Positions 18,392 to 26,339 of a stretch of DNA of 64,000 bases are shown piece after piece. Every line of letters begins with the position of its first letter. Position 1 is the stretch's first letter. The translations under genes and the position numbers were made by a program. Below the pieces are notes generated by a model that searched no databases, had not been told where the DNA came from, and was given only the letters and a program-made list of their open reading frames with translations. The DNA lies in NCBI RefSeq assembly GCF_040256645.1, contig NZ_CP158281.1, forward strand, positions 620,001-684,000, given 5' to 3'. This DNA comes from Brevibacterium sp. CBA3109 (GTDB lineage Bacteria; Actinomycetota; Actinomycetes; Actinomycetales; Brevibacteriaceae).

Positions 18392-18874
18392 ATGGTGGGG
18401 CAGCAGAGCTATGCGACGACATTCGAGACCGGAACCGTGACCAGGTGGATCCGACGCGCGACGCTGATCGCGACCGCAGTCCTTTCCGCAATACTGCTTG
18501 CCAGCTACCCGCTGCTGCCTGATCTGATTCCCACTCATTTCAATCTTGCGGGCGAGGCTGATGGCTATGGTCCGAGCTGGACGGTGTTCGTCATCGGCGG
18601 TCTGCTCTGCGCCCTCATCTGCGCAACGGCCTGGTTGTCGACAAGGCCGCAGGTTCTCAGTTTCCCGGTCGTCGTGACTCAGGAGAACTCTCAGCTGGTC
18701 TTCCGGGAGTCGGAACGGATGATGGTGTGGGTGTCAGCGTCACTGCTCATTGCCTATGTCGGTACCGCCATATCCATCTGGGGCGGCTACGGCGCCCCCG
18801 CCTTCATTGCGGGAATCCTCGGTCTGGTGCTCGCGACGATCGTCGGGGTCAAGAGAACCCTCTCGGCCGCCTGA
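18392..18874 (+). CDS. DUF1648 membrane protein
   Basis: A 160-residue protein with four hydrophobic segments. Residues about 40-60 read LLPDLIPTHFNLAGEADGYG, the typical DUF1648 motif found also at the start of SdpI-type immunity proteins. The rest of SdpI is absent, so this is a stand-alone DUF1648 protein of unknown role. AGGAGG is 11 bases before ATG 18392, slightly far. It is divergent from mgtE with about 100 bp between them. Confidence 0.75.
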   Translation: MVGQQSYATTFETGTVTRWIRRATLIATAVLSAILLASYPLLPDLIPTHFNLAGEADGYGPSWTVFVIGGLLCALICATAWLSTRPQVLSFPVVVTQENSQLVFRESERMMVWVSASLLIAYVGTAISIWGGYGAPAFIAGILGLVLATIVGVKRTLSAA

Positions 18875-19000
18875 GCCACCTCTTCGACCAGCACCCCCTC
18901 GAACATCACCCTCTTGGCCAGCACCCCCTTGGCCTGGAACGAAGAGTGAACTCAGCACGATTCGGTCCATCCTGAACTGTGGGCGTCCTAACATGGGGGT

Positions 19001-19807
19001 ATGAGCGATCAGATCCCTGCCTCCGACCGTCAGCCCTCCCGCCGCCAGTCATTCCGCCAACTGCACCGGCCAGGGGAGCCGTTCCTTCTGCCCTGTGCCT
19101 GGGACGTCGCAAGTGCCCGATTGTTCGCCGAGGCGGGGCACCCGGCCGTCGGCACGACCAGCCTTGGTGTGGCAGCCGGCATCGGGGCCGCCGATGAGGA
19201 CCGTGAAACCCTGACCGCCATGGCCGGTTTGATCGGGAACATCTCACAGGCCTTGCCTGAAACGCTGCTCACCTGCGATTTCGAGGACGGGTACAGCGAC
19301 GATCCGGGTCCCGTCGTCGAGACCCTGCAGGGCAGCTTCGACGTCGACGGAATCAACATCGAAGATTCCGCTCGCGGCCAGCTCGTCGAGCCCGGGGCAC
19401 TCGCCGACAAGGTCAGCGCGATCAAGGGGGCGATTCCTGATCTGTTCGTCAACGCGCGCATCGACACGTACTGGACTGGGCAGGACAACCTCGGCGACAC
19501 CCTTGAGCGGATGCACCGCTATGTCGATTCCGGGGCCGATGGGATCTTCGTGCCCGGGGATCTTGACCTGGAGACTATCGGGCGGATCGTCGAGGCCTGT
19601 CCGCTCCCGGTCAATGTGCTGGCCAGTCCGCGCTTCTTCCGCGATGAGTTCGCCGAGGTGGGGGTGGCCAGGATCAGCACCGGCTCGCTGCTCTACCGAA
19701 CCGCGATCTCAGCGGCATTGCACTCGTTGAGTGGGCTGAGCGGAGACCGCCCGGTGCAGACAGCGAACGTGCTGTCCTACCGGACGGTCTCCGAGCTGGG
19801 CGACTAG
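19001..19807 (+). CDS. Isocitrate lyase/PEP mutase-superfamily protein
   Basis: A 268-residue TIM-barrel protein. It shows the family order: FLLPCAWDVASARLFAEAGHPAVGTTS at the N-terminus, TCDFEDGYSDD with metal-binding acidic residues, DGINIEDSARGQLVEP, then FVNARIDTYW and ADGIFVPGDLD. The catalytic loop KKCGH of true isocitrate and methylisocitrate lyases is not present, so it is more like the carboxy-PEP mutase or oxaloacetate decarboxylase branch. It would act on a small 2-oxo acid or phosphonate; the substrate is not determinable. ATG 19001 follows a G-rich stretch but no strong ribosome site. Confidence 0.82.
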   Translation: MSDQIPASDRQPSRRQSFRQLHRPGEPFLLPCAWDVASARLFAEAGHPAVGTTSLGVAAGIGAADEDRETLTAMAGLIGNISQALPETLLTCDFEDGYSDDPGPVVETLQGSFDVDGINIEDSARGQLVEPGALADKVSAIKGAIPDLFVNARIDTYWTGQDNLGDTLERMHRYVDSGADGIFVPGDLDLETIGRIVEACPLPVNVLASPRFFRDEFAEVGVARISTGSLLYRTAISAALHSLSGLSGDRPVQTANVLSYRTVSELGD

Positions 19808-19814
19808 CCTCAGC

Positions 19815-20300
19815 TCAGTCTTCGCCGCCATCAGCGAGCGCGTCGAGGTCATCGCCGGCGAGCGCGTCGACGTCGAGGTCATCGCCGGCGAGCTCGGCGA
19901 CTTCAGCCTCGTCTTCGTCGTCGGAGACCATCTCATCGCCGGGGCGGTTGCCCAGTTCTGCGGCGGTGGTGGAGTCTGTGGAGAACTCACCGGGGATGTC
20001 AGGGGCATCGAGCTCGTCGTCCTCGCCCGAGTTCTCGAGGAGAGCATCGTCGGCCCCTTCGATGCCGGTTCCCTCGGGGCCGTCGGCCCCTGGCTCGACG
20101 AGAGGGGAGGCTTCCGCATCGGATTCGACGTCGGCATCGAGGGCGGTGTCGACGTCATCGGCTTCGGCTTCGGCAGCGTTGAGCTCCGGGTCATCGAGTT
20201 CGTCGGCGGTGGGTTCTTCGAGAGTGGGATCATCCATCACAGGCGCCCCCATCTCGGGTTCGTCTGGCCGCTGTGTCGGATCGGTGGGATTGTCGCTCAT
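19815..20300 (-). CDS. Highly acidic, low-complexity protein of unknown function
   Basis: A 161-residue protein made largely of Asp, Glu, Ala, Pro and Gly, with virtually no basic residues. It begins MSDNPTDPTQRPDEPEMG and ends in repeats such as AGDDLDVDALAGDDLDALADGGED. No domain is recognised. A good ribosome site, GAAGGAGCGATC, precedes ATG 20300, which supports it as a real gene. The encoding DNA contains a 23-bp direct repeat. It is downstream of the patatin gene on the same strand (116 bp gap). It is probably a disordered cytosolic protein, as no signal peptide is seen. Confidence 0.65.
   Translation of the reverse strand: MSDNPTDPTQRPDEPEMGAPVMDDPTLEEPTADELDDPELNAAEAEADDVDTALDADVESDAEASPLVEPGADGPEGTGIEGADDALLENSGEDDELDAPDIPGEFSTDSTTAAELGNRPGDEMVSDDEDEAEVAELAGDDLDVDALAGDDLDALADGGED
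19841..19893. repeat. Two 23-bp direct repeats inside the acidic gene
   Basis: An identical 23-bp stretch begins at 19841 and at 19871 (period 30 bp). It encodes the repeated ALAGDDLD/ELAGDDLD peptides near the C-terminus of the acidic protein, and so gives an internal duplication prone to length change. Confidence 0.85.
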
Positions 20301-20416
20301 GATCGCTCCTTCGGTGGTGGTCGATGCTTCTGTCTGTCGACGCCCACATTGTTGCACGAGCAGGGGCCCGCGCGCAGGTGTCCTGGCTCGCCCGGATTGG
20401 GTGAACGCTGCTGCGA

Positions 20417-21400
20417 TCACCGGCGGTCGTAGCGTTCCTTCCACGTCCGCCAGTCCCATGCGCTGAGGAACTCGTTTGCTGCAGTCTCCCCGGAGCGAAT
20501 GAGATCGAGCTTGTCCTCTCGTGTCAGGGTGAAATCGGTGCTGCTCTGGGACGCAGTGTCGACGAAGATCGTTCGATCGGTGACAGAAGGCTCATCGATA
20601 TGGCGCCGGTCGTGGGCGTTGATCATGGTCGACAGGAGCGAGAGGCCATATTGGTAGGTGTTCGCATTGGGCCGCCATTGGGTTTCGGCCCTCGTCCTGG
20701 CGGAAAGCATCACACCCAAGGTGGGCCAGCGTGCAGGCTGTTGATCCCTCCGGTCGAAGATGTCGACGGGGAAGTTCGACAGCAGTCCGCCGTCCGCCCC
20801 GAGCAGCGTGGCGCCACCGGCTATTCGCGGATCTGCTCGCAGAGATCGGGGTCGGAAGAAGAACGGTGTCGCGGCCGAGGCGCAGACTGCCTCGGCGACA
20901 GACTGAGAATCCGGGTCGACACCGAGCGCCGATTGGTAGTCCCAAGGCAGTCGCAGCATGCGACCGCGAGAGACATCGGAGACGATGACCACGAGGCGAT
21001 ACTGCCGCTCCGGCGGCAGTGCGCTGTGGGGGTCATGCAGGCGAAGGTCTCCCCAGGTGCGGATGCCCTGCGCGGCGAGGATGTCGGCAAGGAAGTCGTG
21101 GAGGGCGGTGCCGAGGTACATGCCCTTGTGGAACAGGAGTCCCTGGATCTTGCCGAGCCACGGCACGAAACGGAAGGCCGGGCTGAGGTCTTCGAAGTCG
21201 GTGAAGTCCTTGCTGAGGATCGTCTCGATGAGCCTCTCCGGCGCGATGCCTGCGGTGGTCAGCGCTCCGACGACCGCGCCGGCCGAGGTTCCCGCGATGC
21301 GGTGGATGGAGTACTCGGCCGAGCTCAGGGCATTGACCGCGCCGACGAGGCCGGGAAGTTTGGCTCCTCCGCCTTCGAGGACCAGATCGGTGACGGCCAT
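20417..21400 (-). CDS. Patatin-like phospholipase
   Basis: A 327-residue lipid acyl hydrolase. The oxyanion motif EGGGAKLPGLVGA is at residues 9-21, the nucleophile Ser39 in GTSAG (37-41), and the catalytic Asp in the DGG motif of LGADGGLLSNFP at about residue 208. Patatins use a Ser-Asp dyad to cleave acyl chains from phospholipids. No signal peptide is present, so it would act in the cytoplasm or be exported by another route. The start ATG 21400 directly precedes the oxyanion segment, as in the family. The acidic protein gene is downstream on the same strand. Confidence 0.9.
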   Translation of the reverse strand: MAVTDLVLEGGGAKLPGLVGAVNALSSAEYSIHRIAGTSAGAVVGALTTAGIAPERLIETILSKDFTDFEDLSPAFRFVPWLGKIQGLLFHKGMYLGTALHDFLADILAAQGIRTWGDLRLHDPHSALPPERQYRLVVIVSDVSRGRMLRLPWDYQSALGVDPDSQSVAEAVCASAATPFFFRPRSLRADPRIAGGATLLGADGGLLSNFPVDIFDRRDQQPARWPTLGVMLSARTRAETQWRPNANTYQYGLSLLSTMINAHDRRHIDEPSVTDRTIFVDTASQSSTDFTLTREDKLDLIRSGETAANEFLSAWDWRTWKERYDRR

Positions 21401-21507
21401 GACGCCCTCCTTCTCAGCTGCCTCGGTGTCCCATCGACCTTGGTGTCGATGCGCCTTCTCTCATTGTCCACCTAGGCCTTCGTGCCGGCCGGAAGTCGCG
21501 TCCGGTG

Positions 21508-22392
21508 TCAGCGCCGAACGCGGACTGGGTCGGCATCATTGCGCTCCGAGGCCGGTGAGGCAGTGTCCGGCCCTGCAGTCACGGGTCGTCGGCCAGTGAA
21601 GTGATCCATGGTCTTGTTGACGCCGAGGAAGTCCATCACCTGATCGAAGACCCGTGTGGGCAGCAGTCGCACACCTGGCACCAAACGAACGAACGGGGGC
21701 ATGACAAGCTGCTCACGCCCGGACTCGACGGAGTCGATGACCTTGTCCGCGACCTCCGTCTCCTCGAGAATGGGCAGCAGGCGGGGGAATTCGGTGGTCA
21801 CACCTTCGAACATGCCGGTGTTGATGTAGAAGGGGCAGACGAGGAGCGTTCTCACATTGCTGCCATCGGCCCGCAGCTCTGCGCGCAGAGACTCGGTGAA
21901 GCCCACGGCCGCGAACTTGCTTGCCGAGTAGTCGGTCTGCCGGGCAACCCCGGTGAGTCCCGCGGCGCTGGAAATGGTGACGATGGTGCCGCGGTCACGT
22001 TTGAGCATTCCGGGCAGGAAGGCGCGTGTCACCCAGTACAGGGCGAGGGTGTTGACGTCGTAGACGCGTCGGATCGCGTCCTCGTCGGTTTCGAGCAGCT
22101 TCTTGCCGGTGACGATTCCCGCGCAGTTGATGACGACATCGACCGGTCCGGATTCTTCGGCAGCGGCTGCCACCTGGTCGGAGTCGCCCACATTGACGGC
22201 AAATGAACGGGCGTGCGATCCGGTCGCCACGATCTCATCGCGAACGCTCTGTCCGCGTTCTTCCGAGAGGTCCCAGATCAGAATCTCTGCGGCGCCACGG
22301 GCTGCAGAATCCAGAGCCATCAAGCGTCCGATTCCGCTGCCAGCCCTGGTGATCAGCACTCGTGCACCGGCGATTTGGGTTCCACGTTTCAT
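21508..22392 (-). CDS. Short-chain dehydrogenase/reductase (acetoin/ketoacyl reductase-like)
   Basis: A 294-residue NAD(P)-dependent SDR. The cofactor motif is TRAGSGIGRLMALD, followed by NVGDSDQV, INCAGIVTG (a variant of NNAG), the Ser in VTISSAAGLTG and the active-site YSASK. A C-terminal extension of about 50 residues, RLVPGVRLLPTRVFDQVMDFLGVNK, is typical of the family of SDRs related to 17-beta-HSD type 11 and mycobacterial ones. ATG 22392 has AAGGAG seven bases upstream, better than the in-frame codon at 22413. The substrate is unknown. The IS1249-like element starts 86 bp upstream of this gene. Confidence 0.88.
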   Translation of the reverse strand: MKRGTQIAGARVLITRAGSGIGRLMALDSAARGAAEILIWDLSEERGQSVRDEIVATGSHARSFAVNVGDSDQVAAAAEESGPVDVVINCAGIVTGKKLLETDEDAIRRVYDVNTLALYWVTRAFLPGMLKRDRGTIVTISSAAGLTGVARQTDYSASKFAAVGFTESLRAELRADGSNVRTLLVCPFYINTGMFEGVTTEFPRLLPILEETEVADKVIDSVESGREQLVMPPFVRLVPGVRLLPTRVFDQVMDFLGVNKTMDHFTGRRPVTAGPDTASPASERNDADPVRVRR

Positions 22393-22477
22393 GTGACTGC
22401 TCCTTTGCATCATGGCTTCAGCCGAAACTCCCAGGCTGAGGCTTCAAGCGAGTGGTCGATACCTCAGTCCACGTTAG

Positions 22478-22502
22478 AGGGTTATAGGCCAGATTGTGTG
22501 TA
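22478..22502 (+). repeat. Left terminal inverted repeat of the IS1249-like element
   Basis: It begins AGGGTTATAGGCCA and pairs with 23773-23797 (23 of 25 identities). Confidence 0.88.
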
Positions 22503-22541
22503 CAGGATAGGCCTCTTGCCCAGTAGGCAGTAGGCCAAGAC

Positions 22542-23735
22542 ATGGTTGAACATGCTCTGGAAGCATGTTCAGTGTCAGTTCCCCGGAATCACCCCCGATG
22601 TGGTGTATGCGCAAACAAGCTCGTCAAGAACGGTCAGACCACTGCCGGCCGGACCCGATGGCGGTGCAAACACTGCGGGGCCTCAACATCCCAATCTCGG
22701 ACCGATATCAGCAGGAAGGCCGAGTTCACCAGCTTCATATCTTGGCTGACTAGCACCCGCGCCAGGGGCGAGTTCGCCACGAGCACACGGACCTTCACGC
22801 GACAAACACAATGGTGCTGGAACGTGATTCCCACCGTCACTGCCACCGGCGAGGTCCATGACCAGATCATGCTCGATGGCACCTATTTCAATGGCTGGTG
22901 CGTCCTCATCGCCCATACCGGCAAACACGCCATCGACTGGCAATGGTGCGACCAGGAAAAGACCGCGTCGTGGACCGCGCTCATTCGACGCATCCCCGCC
23001 CGCGTGGCCGCGATCGTCGATGGCAACGGGCCGTTGACAACGACGATCAAACGATTGTGGCCAGGCACCCGCATCCAGCGGTGTCACTTCCATGTCCGGC
23101 AAGCCGCGAATAAGCACCTCACCAGACGACCGAACCTGCCGGCGAACAAGGAACTCCTCGCGATCTACACGATGCTCACCGACGTCAGCACCCTCGAGCA
23201 GGCAGCCGCCTGGACGGGCGAGTTCGCCGGGTGGGAAGCCAAATGGGAGGCCTTCCTCAAACACCGCACCACGGCTCAATCAGGTGCCCCTAGGCCCTCG
23301 TATGTCCGACCGGGACAGCACTGGTGGTACACGCATCTGCGGACCCGCCGGGCGTGGAAACTCGTTGCGGGCCTGATCCGTGACGATCAGCTCTTCACCT
23401 GGCTCGAACTGGCCGAGGAAGGGCTCGTGATCGCGAAGACAACGAACGCGTTAGAGGGCGGGCCGAACAAGGCCATCAAGGACTTTCTGCGCCATCACAG
23501 GGGACTGCCGGTCGAACATGCTCGTCGGGGAGTCGACTGGTTGCTGTACCGGCAGACAGAAGCTGCGAGTGATCCGTGGGAGCTCGTCACACCGTCAGCG
23601 TGGGCGAAGAAGCCTGAACGCAGACTCGTGCGCCCTGATTCGGGACGGAGTGAGACGACTTCGTTGTACGGGACCTCGTTCAGTATCGAGGACGGCAACG
23701 GGATCCAGAAAGGGTGGGGTGGACGATCACGGTGA
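22542..23735 (+). CDS. IS1249-type transposase (IS256/MULE DDE family)
   Basis: A 397-residue transposase. The N-terminal zinc-ribbon-like segment CGVCANKLVKNGQTTAGRTRWRC plus a following Cys (KHCG) is typical of IS1249 enzymes. The DDE residues appear in DGTYFNGW, VDGNGPL and TTNALEGGPNKAIKDFLR. HFHVRQAANKHLT is the conserved MULE segment after the second Asp. It is full length, with no frameshift, so the element may still be active. ATG 22542 is 40 bp inside the left repeat. Confidence 0.9.
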   Translation: MVEHALEACSVSVPRNHPRCGVCANKLVKNGQTTAGRTRWRCKHCGASTSQSRTDISRKAEFTSFISWLTSTRARGEFATSTRTFTRQTQWCWNVIPTVTATGEVHDQIMLDGTYFNGWCVLIAHTGKHAIDWQWCDQEKTASWTALIRRIPARVAAIVDGNGPLTTTIKRLWPGTRIQRCHFHVRQAANKHLTRRPNLPANKELLAIYTMLTDVSTLEQAAAWTGEFAGWEAKWEAFLKHRTTAQSGAPRPSYVRPGQHWWYTHLRTRRAWKLVAGLIRDDQLFTWLELAEEGLVIAKTTNALEGGPNKAIKDFLRHHRGLPVEHARRGVDWLLYRQTEAASDPWELVTPSAWAKKPERRLVRPDSGRSETTSLYGTSFSIEDGNGIQKGWGGRSR

Positions 23736-23772
23736 ATCAGTGACACCAGGCTGGTCAGACACGCCCTACCCA

Positions 23773-23797
23773 TACACACATTTTGGCCTATAACCCT
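23773..23797 (-). repeat. Right terminal inverted repeat of the IS1249-like element
   Basis: The reverse complement begins AGGGTTATAGGCCA and mirrors 22478-22502. Confidence 0.88.
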
Positions 23798-23890
23798 GAT
23801 CTCAGGTGTCCAAAAAGCGTCTACCAGTTCTAGCAGAAGCGTCCACTGCAGGGGATGCATGACGCCCATGAGGTTGTCAAGCCTAGGCAC

Positions 23891-23937
23891 GAAAAAGCCC
23901 CGCGATCCCAGCTGAACACTGGGAAGGCGGGGCTTTC
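23891..23937 (-). terminator. Rho-independent terminator after the tRNA cluster
   Basis: On the minus strand GAAAGCCCCGC...GCGGGGCTTTTTC forms a long G/C stem followed by a T run, just past the 3' end of tRNA-Phe. A second stem (TTCCCAG/CTGGGA) sits within the loop. It fits termination of the leftward Glu-Asp-Phe tRNA transcript. Confidence 0.85.
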
Positions 23938-23943
23938 TAATCG

Positions 23944-24016
23944 TGGCTCCGACCGGCGTCGATCCGGTGACCTTTCGATTTTCAGTCGAACGCTCTACCA
24001 ACTGAGCTACAGAGCC
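23944..24016 (-). tRNA. tRNA-Phe (anticodon GAA)
   Basis: A 73-nt cloverleaf with acceptor GGCTCTG/CGGAGCC and discriminator A. The D-arm is AGCTCAGTTGGTAGAGC, the anticodon loop CTGAAAA, and the T-arm has GGATCGACGCC. CCA is not encoded. It is the last of three tandem tRNAs read leftward. Confidence 0.97.
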
Positions 24017-24084
24017 AGGCCGCCAACATACCGAAGCATGTTGAGAGAAACAAAGGCCCTTCCGAAGAAGAGCCTTGTGCTCCG

Positions 24085-24158
24085 CGACCCTGACCGGACT
24101 CGAACCGGCGACCTCCGCCGTGACAGGGCGGCGCGCTAACCAACTGCGCTACAGGGCC
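24085..24158 (-). tRNA. tRNA-Asp (anticodon GTC)
   Basis: A 74-nt cloverleaf with acceptor GGCCCTG/CAGGGTC (one G-U pair) and discriminator G. The D-loop is AGCGCAGTTGGTTAGCGC, the anticodon loop CTGTCAC, and the T-arm GCCGGTTCGAGTCCGGT. CCA is not encoded. Confidence 0.97.
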
Positions 24159-24205
24159 TAACATGTTGCATCTGATCCGATGTTGGACTTGTCAATCCTA
24201 CACCG

Positions 24206-24278
<73 letters not shown>

Positions 24279-24439
24279 CCAGGTTGTCCTCGGATTCCCC
24301 GGGGCAACGACGTTAAGCTTATCCCAACCATTTCGCAGAGTGCAAACCGATATCGAGTGTCCTCGGTCACACTGATTCAGGCGACGGTGGGAGGGCCGCC
24401 CGCAGTCCCTTCGAAGGTCATCCCGTTAGGCTGGTGATC

Positions 24440-24787
24440 ATGGAAGACCTCAGTGGCGAAGAGTTCGAAATGATCCTTGACGAGGCGCTCGACCAGCTCC
24501 CCACGGGCGTCACCGATGAGCTCGACAATGTCGCTCTCTTCGTCGAAGACCGGCCTGAGGACGGAAACACGCATCTGCTGGGGCTCTACGAGGGAACACC
24601 GGTGGGGGAGCGAGGCATCTCCGGGCTGGAGCTGCCGGACAACATCTTCCTCTACCGCGACAACCTCATTGCATTCGCTGATGACCGTGACCACCTGCTG
24701 CGCGAGATCGTCATCACCATCGTCCACGAGATCGCACACTTCTACGGAATCGATGACGAGCGGCTCCACGAGCTTGGCTGGGGTTGA
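24440..24787 (+). CDS. Minimal metallopeptidase family protein (zincin-like, DUF1025 type)
   Basis: A 115-residue single-domain protein with HEIAHFYGIDDERLHELGWG at the C-terminus, which contains the zinc-binding HExxH and a third possible ligand. The preceding core (FEMILDEALDQLP...LGLYEGTP...GLELPDNIFLYRDNL) is the usual pattern of this small actinobacterial metallopeptidase family. The function in the cell is not known. ATG 24440 is preferred over GTG 24434 because the nearest A/G-rich ribosome site (TAGG) is then nine bases away. It begins just past the tRNA cluster, divergent from it. Confidence 0.85.
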   Translation: MEDLSGEEFEMILDEALDQLPTGVTDELDNVALFVEDRPEDGNTHLLGLYEGTPVGERGISGLELPDNIFLYRDNLIAFADDRDHLLREIVITIVHEIAHFYGIDDERLHELGWG

Positions 24788-25035
24788 GGCCTGCGACCTT
24801 TCGCAGTTGACCACGAAGACCAGCGTCACTCCAGGTCGTAGGTGGTGTCTGACCTTTCATCGCGCGTCATTGATTGGCGCTTGAGCCTGGACTTCGCTTA
24901 TTGTGGGCGGGTACCCATCAGTATTCGATACAACATTCCGTCCGTATCGACGCGGGAACACAGGGGGCGATCAGCCCCGGGCAGAAATGCTCCGCGTGTC
25001 CTCGCAGATTTACGGGCAGGAGGCACGACCCCTTT

Positions 25036-25536
25036 ATGACAGTGGCATCCAAACCGACAAGTGCGGCTACCCCGGCCGTCCGTGTACTCAATCTGGCAGG
25101 CATCGATTACACCCTGCACAGCTTCGATCACGATCCGAGCACCCGCCGTTACGGAACTGAAGCCGCCGACAAGCTCGGCGTCGGCTCCGACCAGGTATTC
25201 AAGACCCTCATGATCCAGGTGGACGGCGCACCCGTCACCGCTCTGGTTCCCGTTTCCGGGCAGCTTGACCTCAAGGGTCTCGCGTCCGCGCGTGGCGCGA
25301 AGAAGGCCCAGCTGTCAGGCGTGGCCGAGACCGAACGTCGCACCGGCTATCCGGTGGGCGGAGTCTCCCCGTTCGGGCAGCGCCATGCTGTGCCGGTCGT
25401 CATCGACCGCACCGCACTCGAGCATTCCTCGGTCTTCGTCTCGGCAGGCCGTCGTGGCCTCGAGATCGAGATCCGTCCCGAAGATCTCGTCATGCTGACC
25501 AATGCACAGGTCGGGAAGATCGCAGCGCTGGACTGA
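25036..25536 (+). CDS. ybaK: Cys-tRNA(Pro)/Cys-tRNA(Cys) deacylase, YbaK type
   Basis: A 166-residue editing enzyme. The YbaK/EbsC core is recognisable: VLNLAGIDYTLHSFDHDP, ADKLGVGSDQVFKTLM, ALVPVSGQLDLKGLASARGAKKAQLS, GYPVGGVSPFG and VFVSAGRRGLEIEI. It hydrolyses Cys wrongly attached to tRNA-Pro, clearing a mistake made by prolyl-tRNA synthetase. ATG 25036 is chosen because the domain starts there; AGGAGG lies 12 bases upstream. Its stop codon falls inside a triple 15-bp repeat, tail to tail with the IMPACT-family gene. Confidence 0.93.
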   Translation: MTVASKPTSAATPAVRVLNLAGIDYTLHSFDHDPSTRRYGTEAADKLGVGSDQVFKTLMIQVDGAPVTALVPVSGQLDLKGLASARGAKKAQLSGVAETERRTGYPVGGVSPFGQRHAVPVVIDRTALEHSSVFVSAGRRGLEIEIRPEDLVMLTNAQVGKIAALD

Positions 25537-25584
25537 TCAACCCAGTACTGATCAACCCAGTACTGATCAACCCAGTACTGATCA
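25533..25584. repeat. Three-and-a-half copies of a 15-bp repeat carrying stops for two convergent genes
   Basis: The unit CTGATCAACCCAGTA starts at 25533, 25548 and 25563, and a partial CTGATCA follows. The palindromic TGATCA in each unit gives TGA on both strands. The first supplies the ybaK stop (25534-25536) and the last supplies the IMPACT gene stop (25582-25584). Confidence 0.95.
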
Positions 25585-26193
25585 CGCCCATTCGACGTCA
25601 CCGACGGCGGGTTCTGCCTGCCCGGCGGTGACGTCTGCGTACATCGCCAGGGCCGCATCCACCTCGGCGACTGGGACCATCATGTCGATCTCCACAGTTG
25701 CACCGTACTGTGACCGCGTCGTCCACCCTCTGTTCCCAGCCGCCCGATCCAGGGCGTTGGCCTGGGCGTAGTCCACGTCGGCGCGCACAGGCACCAGTTC
25801 ATGCTTCGTCACGACTCGTGCCGTCTCCAACGCCGCCGAGGTGGCCTGGCCGTAGGCCCGGACGAGTCCTCCTGCACCCAGCAGAGTTCCCCCGAAATAC
25901 CTGGTCACGACCGCGACTACGAAGGTCAGCTGGTGACCGGAGACGACGTCGAGGATCGGTGCCCCGGCCGTGCCCGCCGGTTCACCATCATCGCTGAAGC
26001 GCTGTGTGCGCGAATCGGGATCGAGCACGAACGCCGTGCAGTGATGCCTGGCCTTGGGATGGGCATTCCGCCGCTTCGCGATGACCTCCCTGGCCTCTGC
26101 TTCATTGGCGACCGGTGCGAGGAATCCGATGAAACGCGACTTCTTGATCTCGATCTCGGCCTCGGCAGCGGTGGCGATGGTCCGGTAGGGCAT
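25582..26193 (-). CDS. IMPACT (YigZ/UPF0029) family protein
   Basis: A 203-residue protein of the YigZ type. The N-terminal UPF0029 domain includes EIKKSRFIGFLAPV, NAHPKARHHCTAFVL, RFSDDGEPAGTAGAPILDV, VVTRYFGGTLLGAGGLVRAYG, all strongly conserved. The C-terminal DUF1949-like domain follows (ADVDYAQANALDRAAGNRGW). Function is unresolved; relatives interact with translation factors or act as hydrolases. ATG 26193 (MPYRTIATAAEAE) matches the family's start; the longer frame upstream has none of its features. It converges on ybaK. Confidence 0.93.
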   Translation of the reverse strand: MPYRTIATAAEAEIEIKKSRFIGFLAPVANEAEAREVIAKRRNAHPKARHHCTAFVLDPDSRTQRFSDDGEPAGTAGAPILDVVSGHQLTFVVAVVTRYFGGTLLGAGGLVRAYGQATSAALETARVVTKHELVPVRADVDYAQANALDRAAGNRGWTTRSQYGATVEIDMMVPVAEVDAALAMYADVTAGQAEPAVGDVEWA

Positions 26194-26339
26194 GCCAGTC
26201 ACTCTACCCAACGACACTGACACGGACCGTTTCGTCGGAATCTGATCTACGATGGGCGGACAAGCGCAGACCACGCGCGGCAGCTCGGTGCGCAGCACGT
26301 GTGTCGATTGCCTGAACAACGGTGAAAGGGTGATGTGTT

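Larger units (their letters stand above)
22478..23797 (+). mobile_element. IS1249-like insertion sequence (IS256 family)
   Basis: The 1,320-bp element is bounded by inverted repeats of 25 bp, left 22478-22502 and right 23773-23797, matching at 23 of 25 positions and beginning AGGGTTATAGGCCA. It has one intact transposase. No target-site duplication is visible: the eight bases outside the two ends differ, which suggests decay of the target duplication or recombination between copies. It separates the SDR gene from the tRNA cluster. Confidence 0.88.

Noticed and set aside
17599..18522. 307-codon plus-strand frame opposite mgtE
   Set aside because: Shadow frame; mgtE on the minus strand is a full-length family match.
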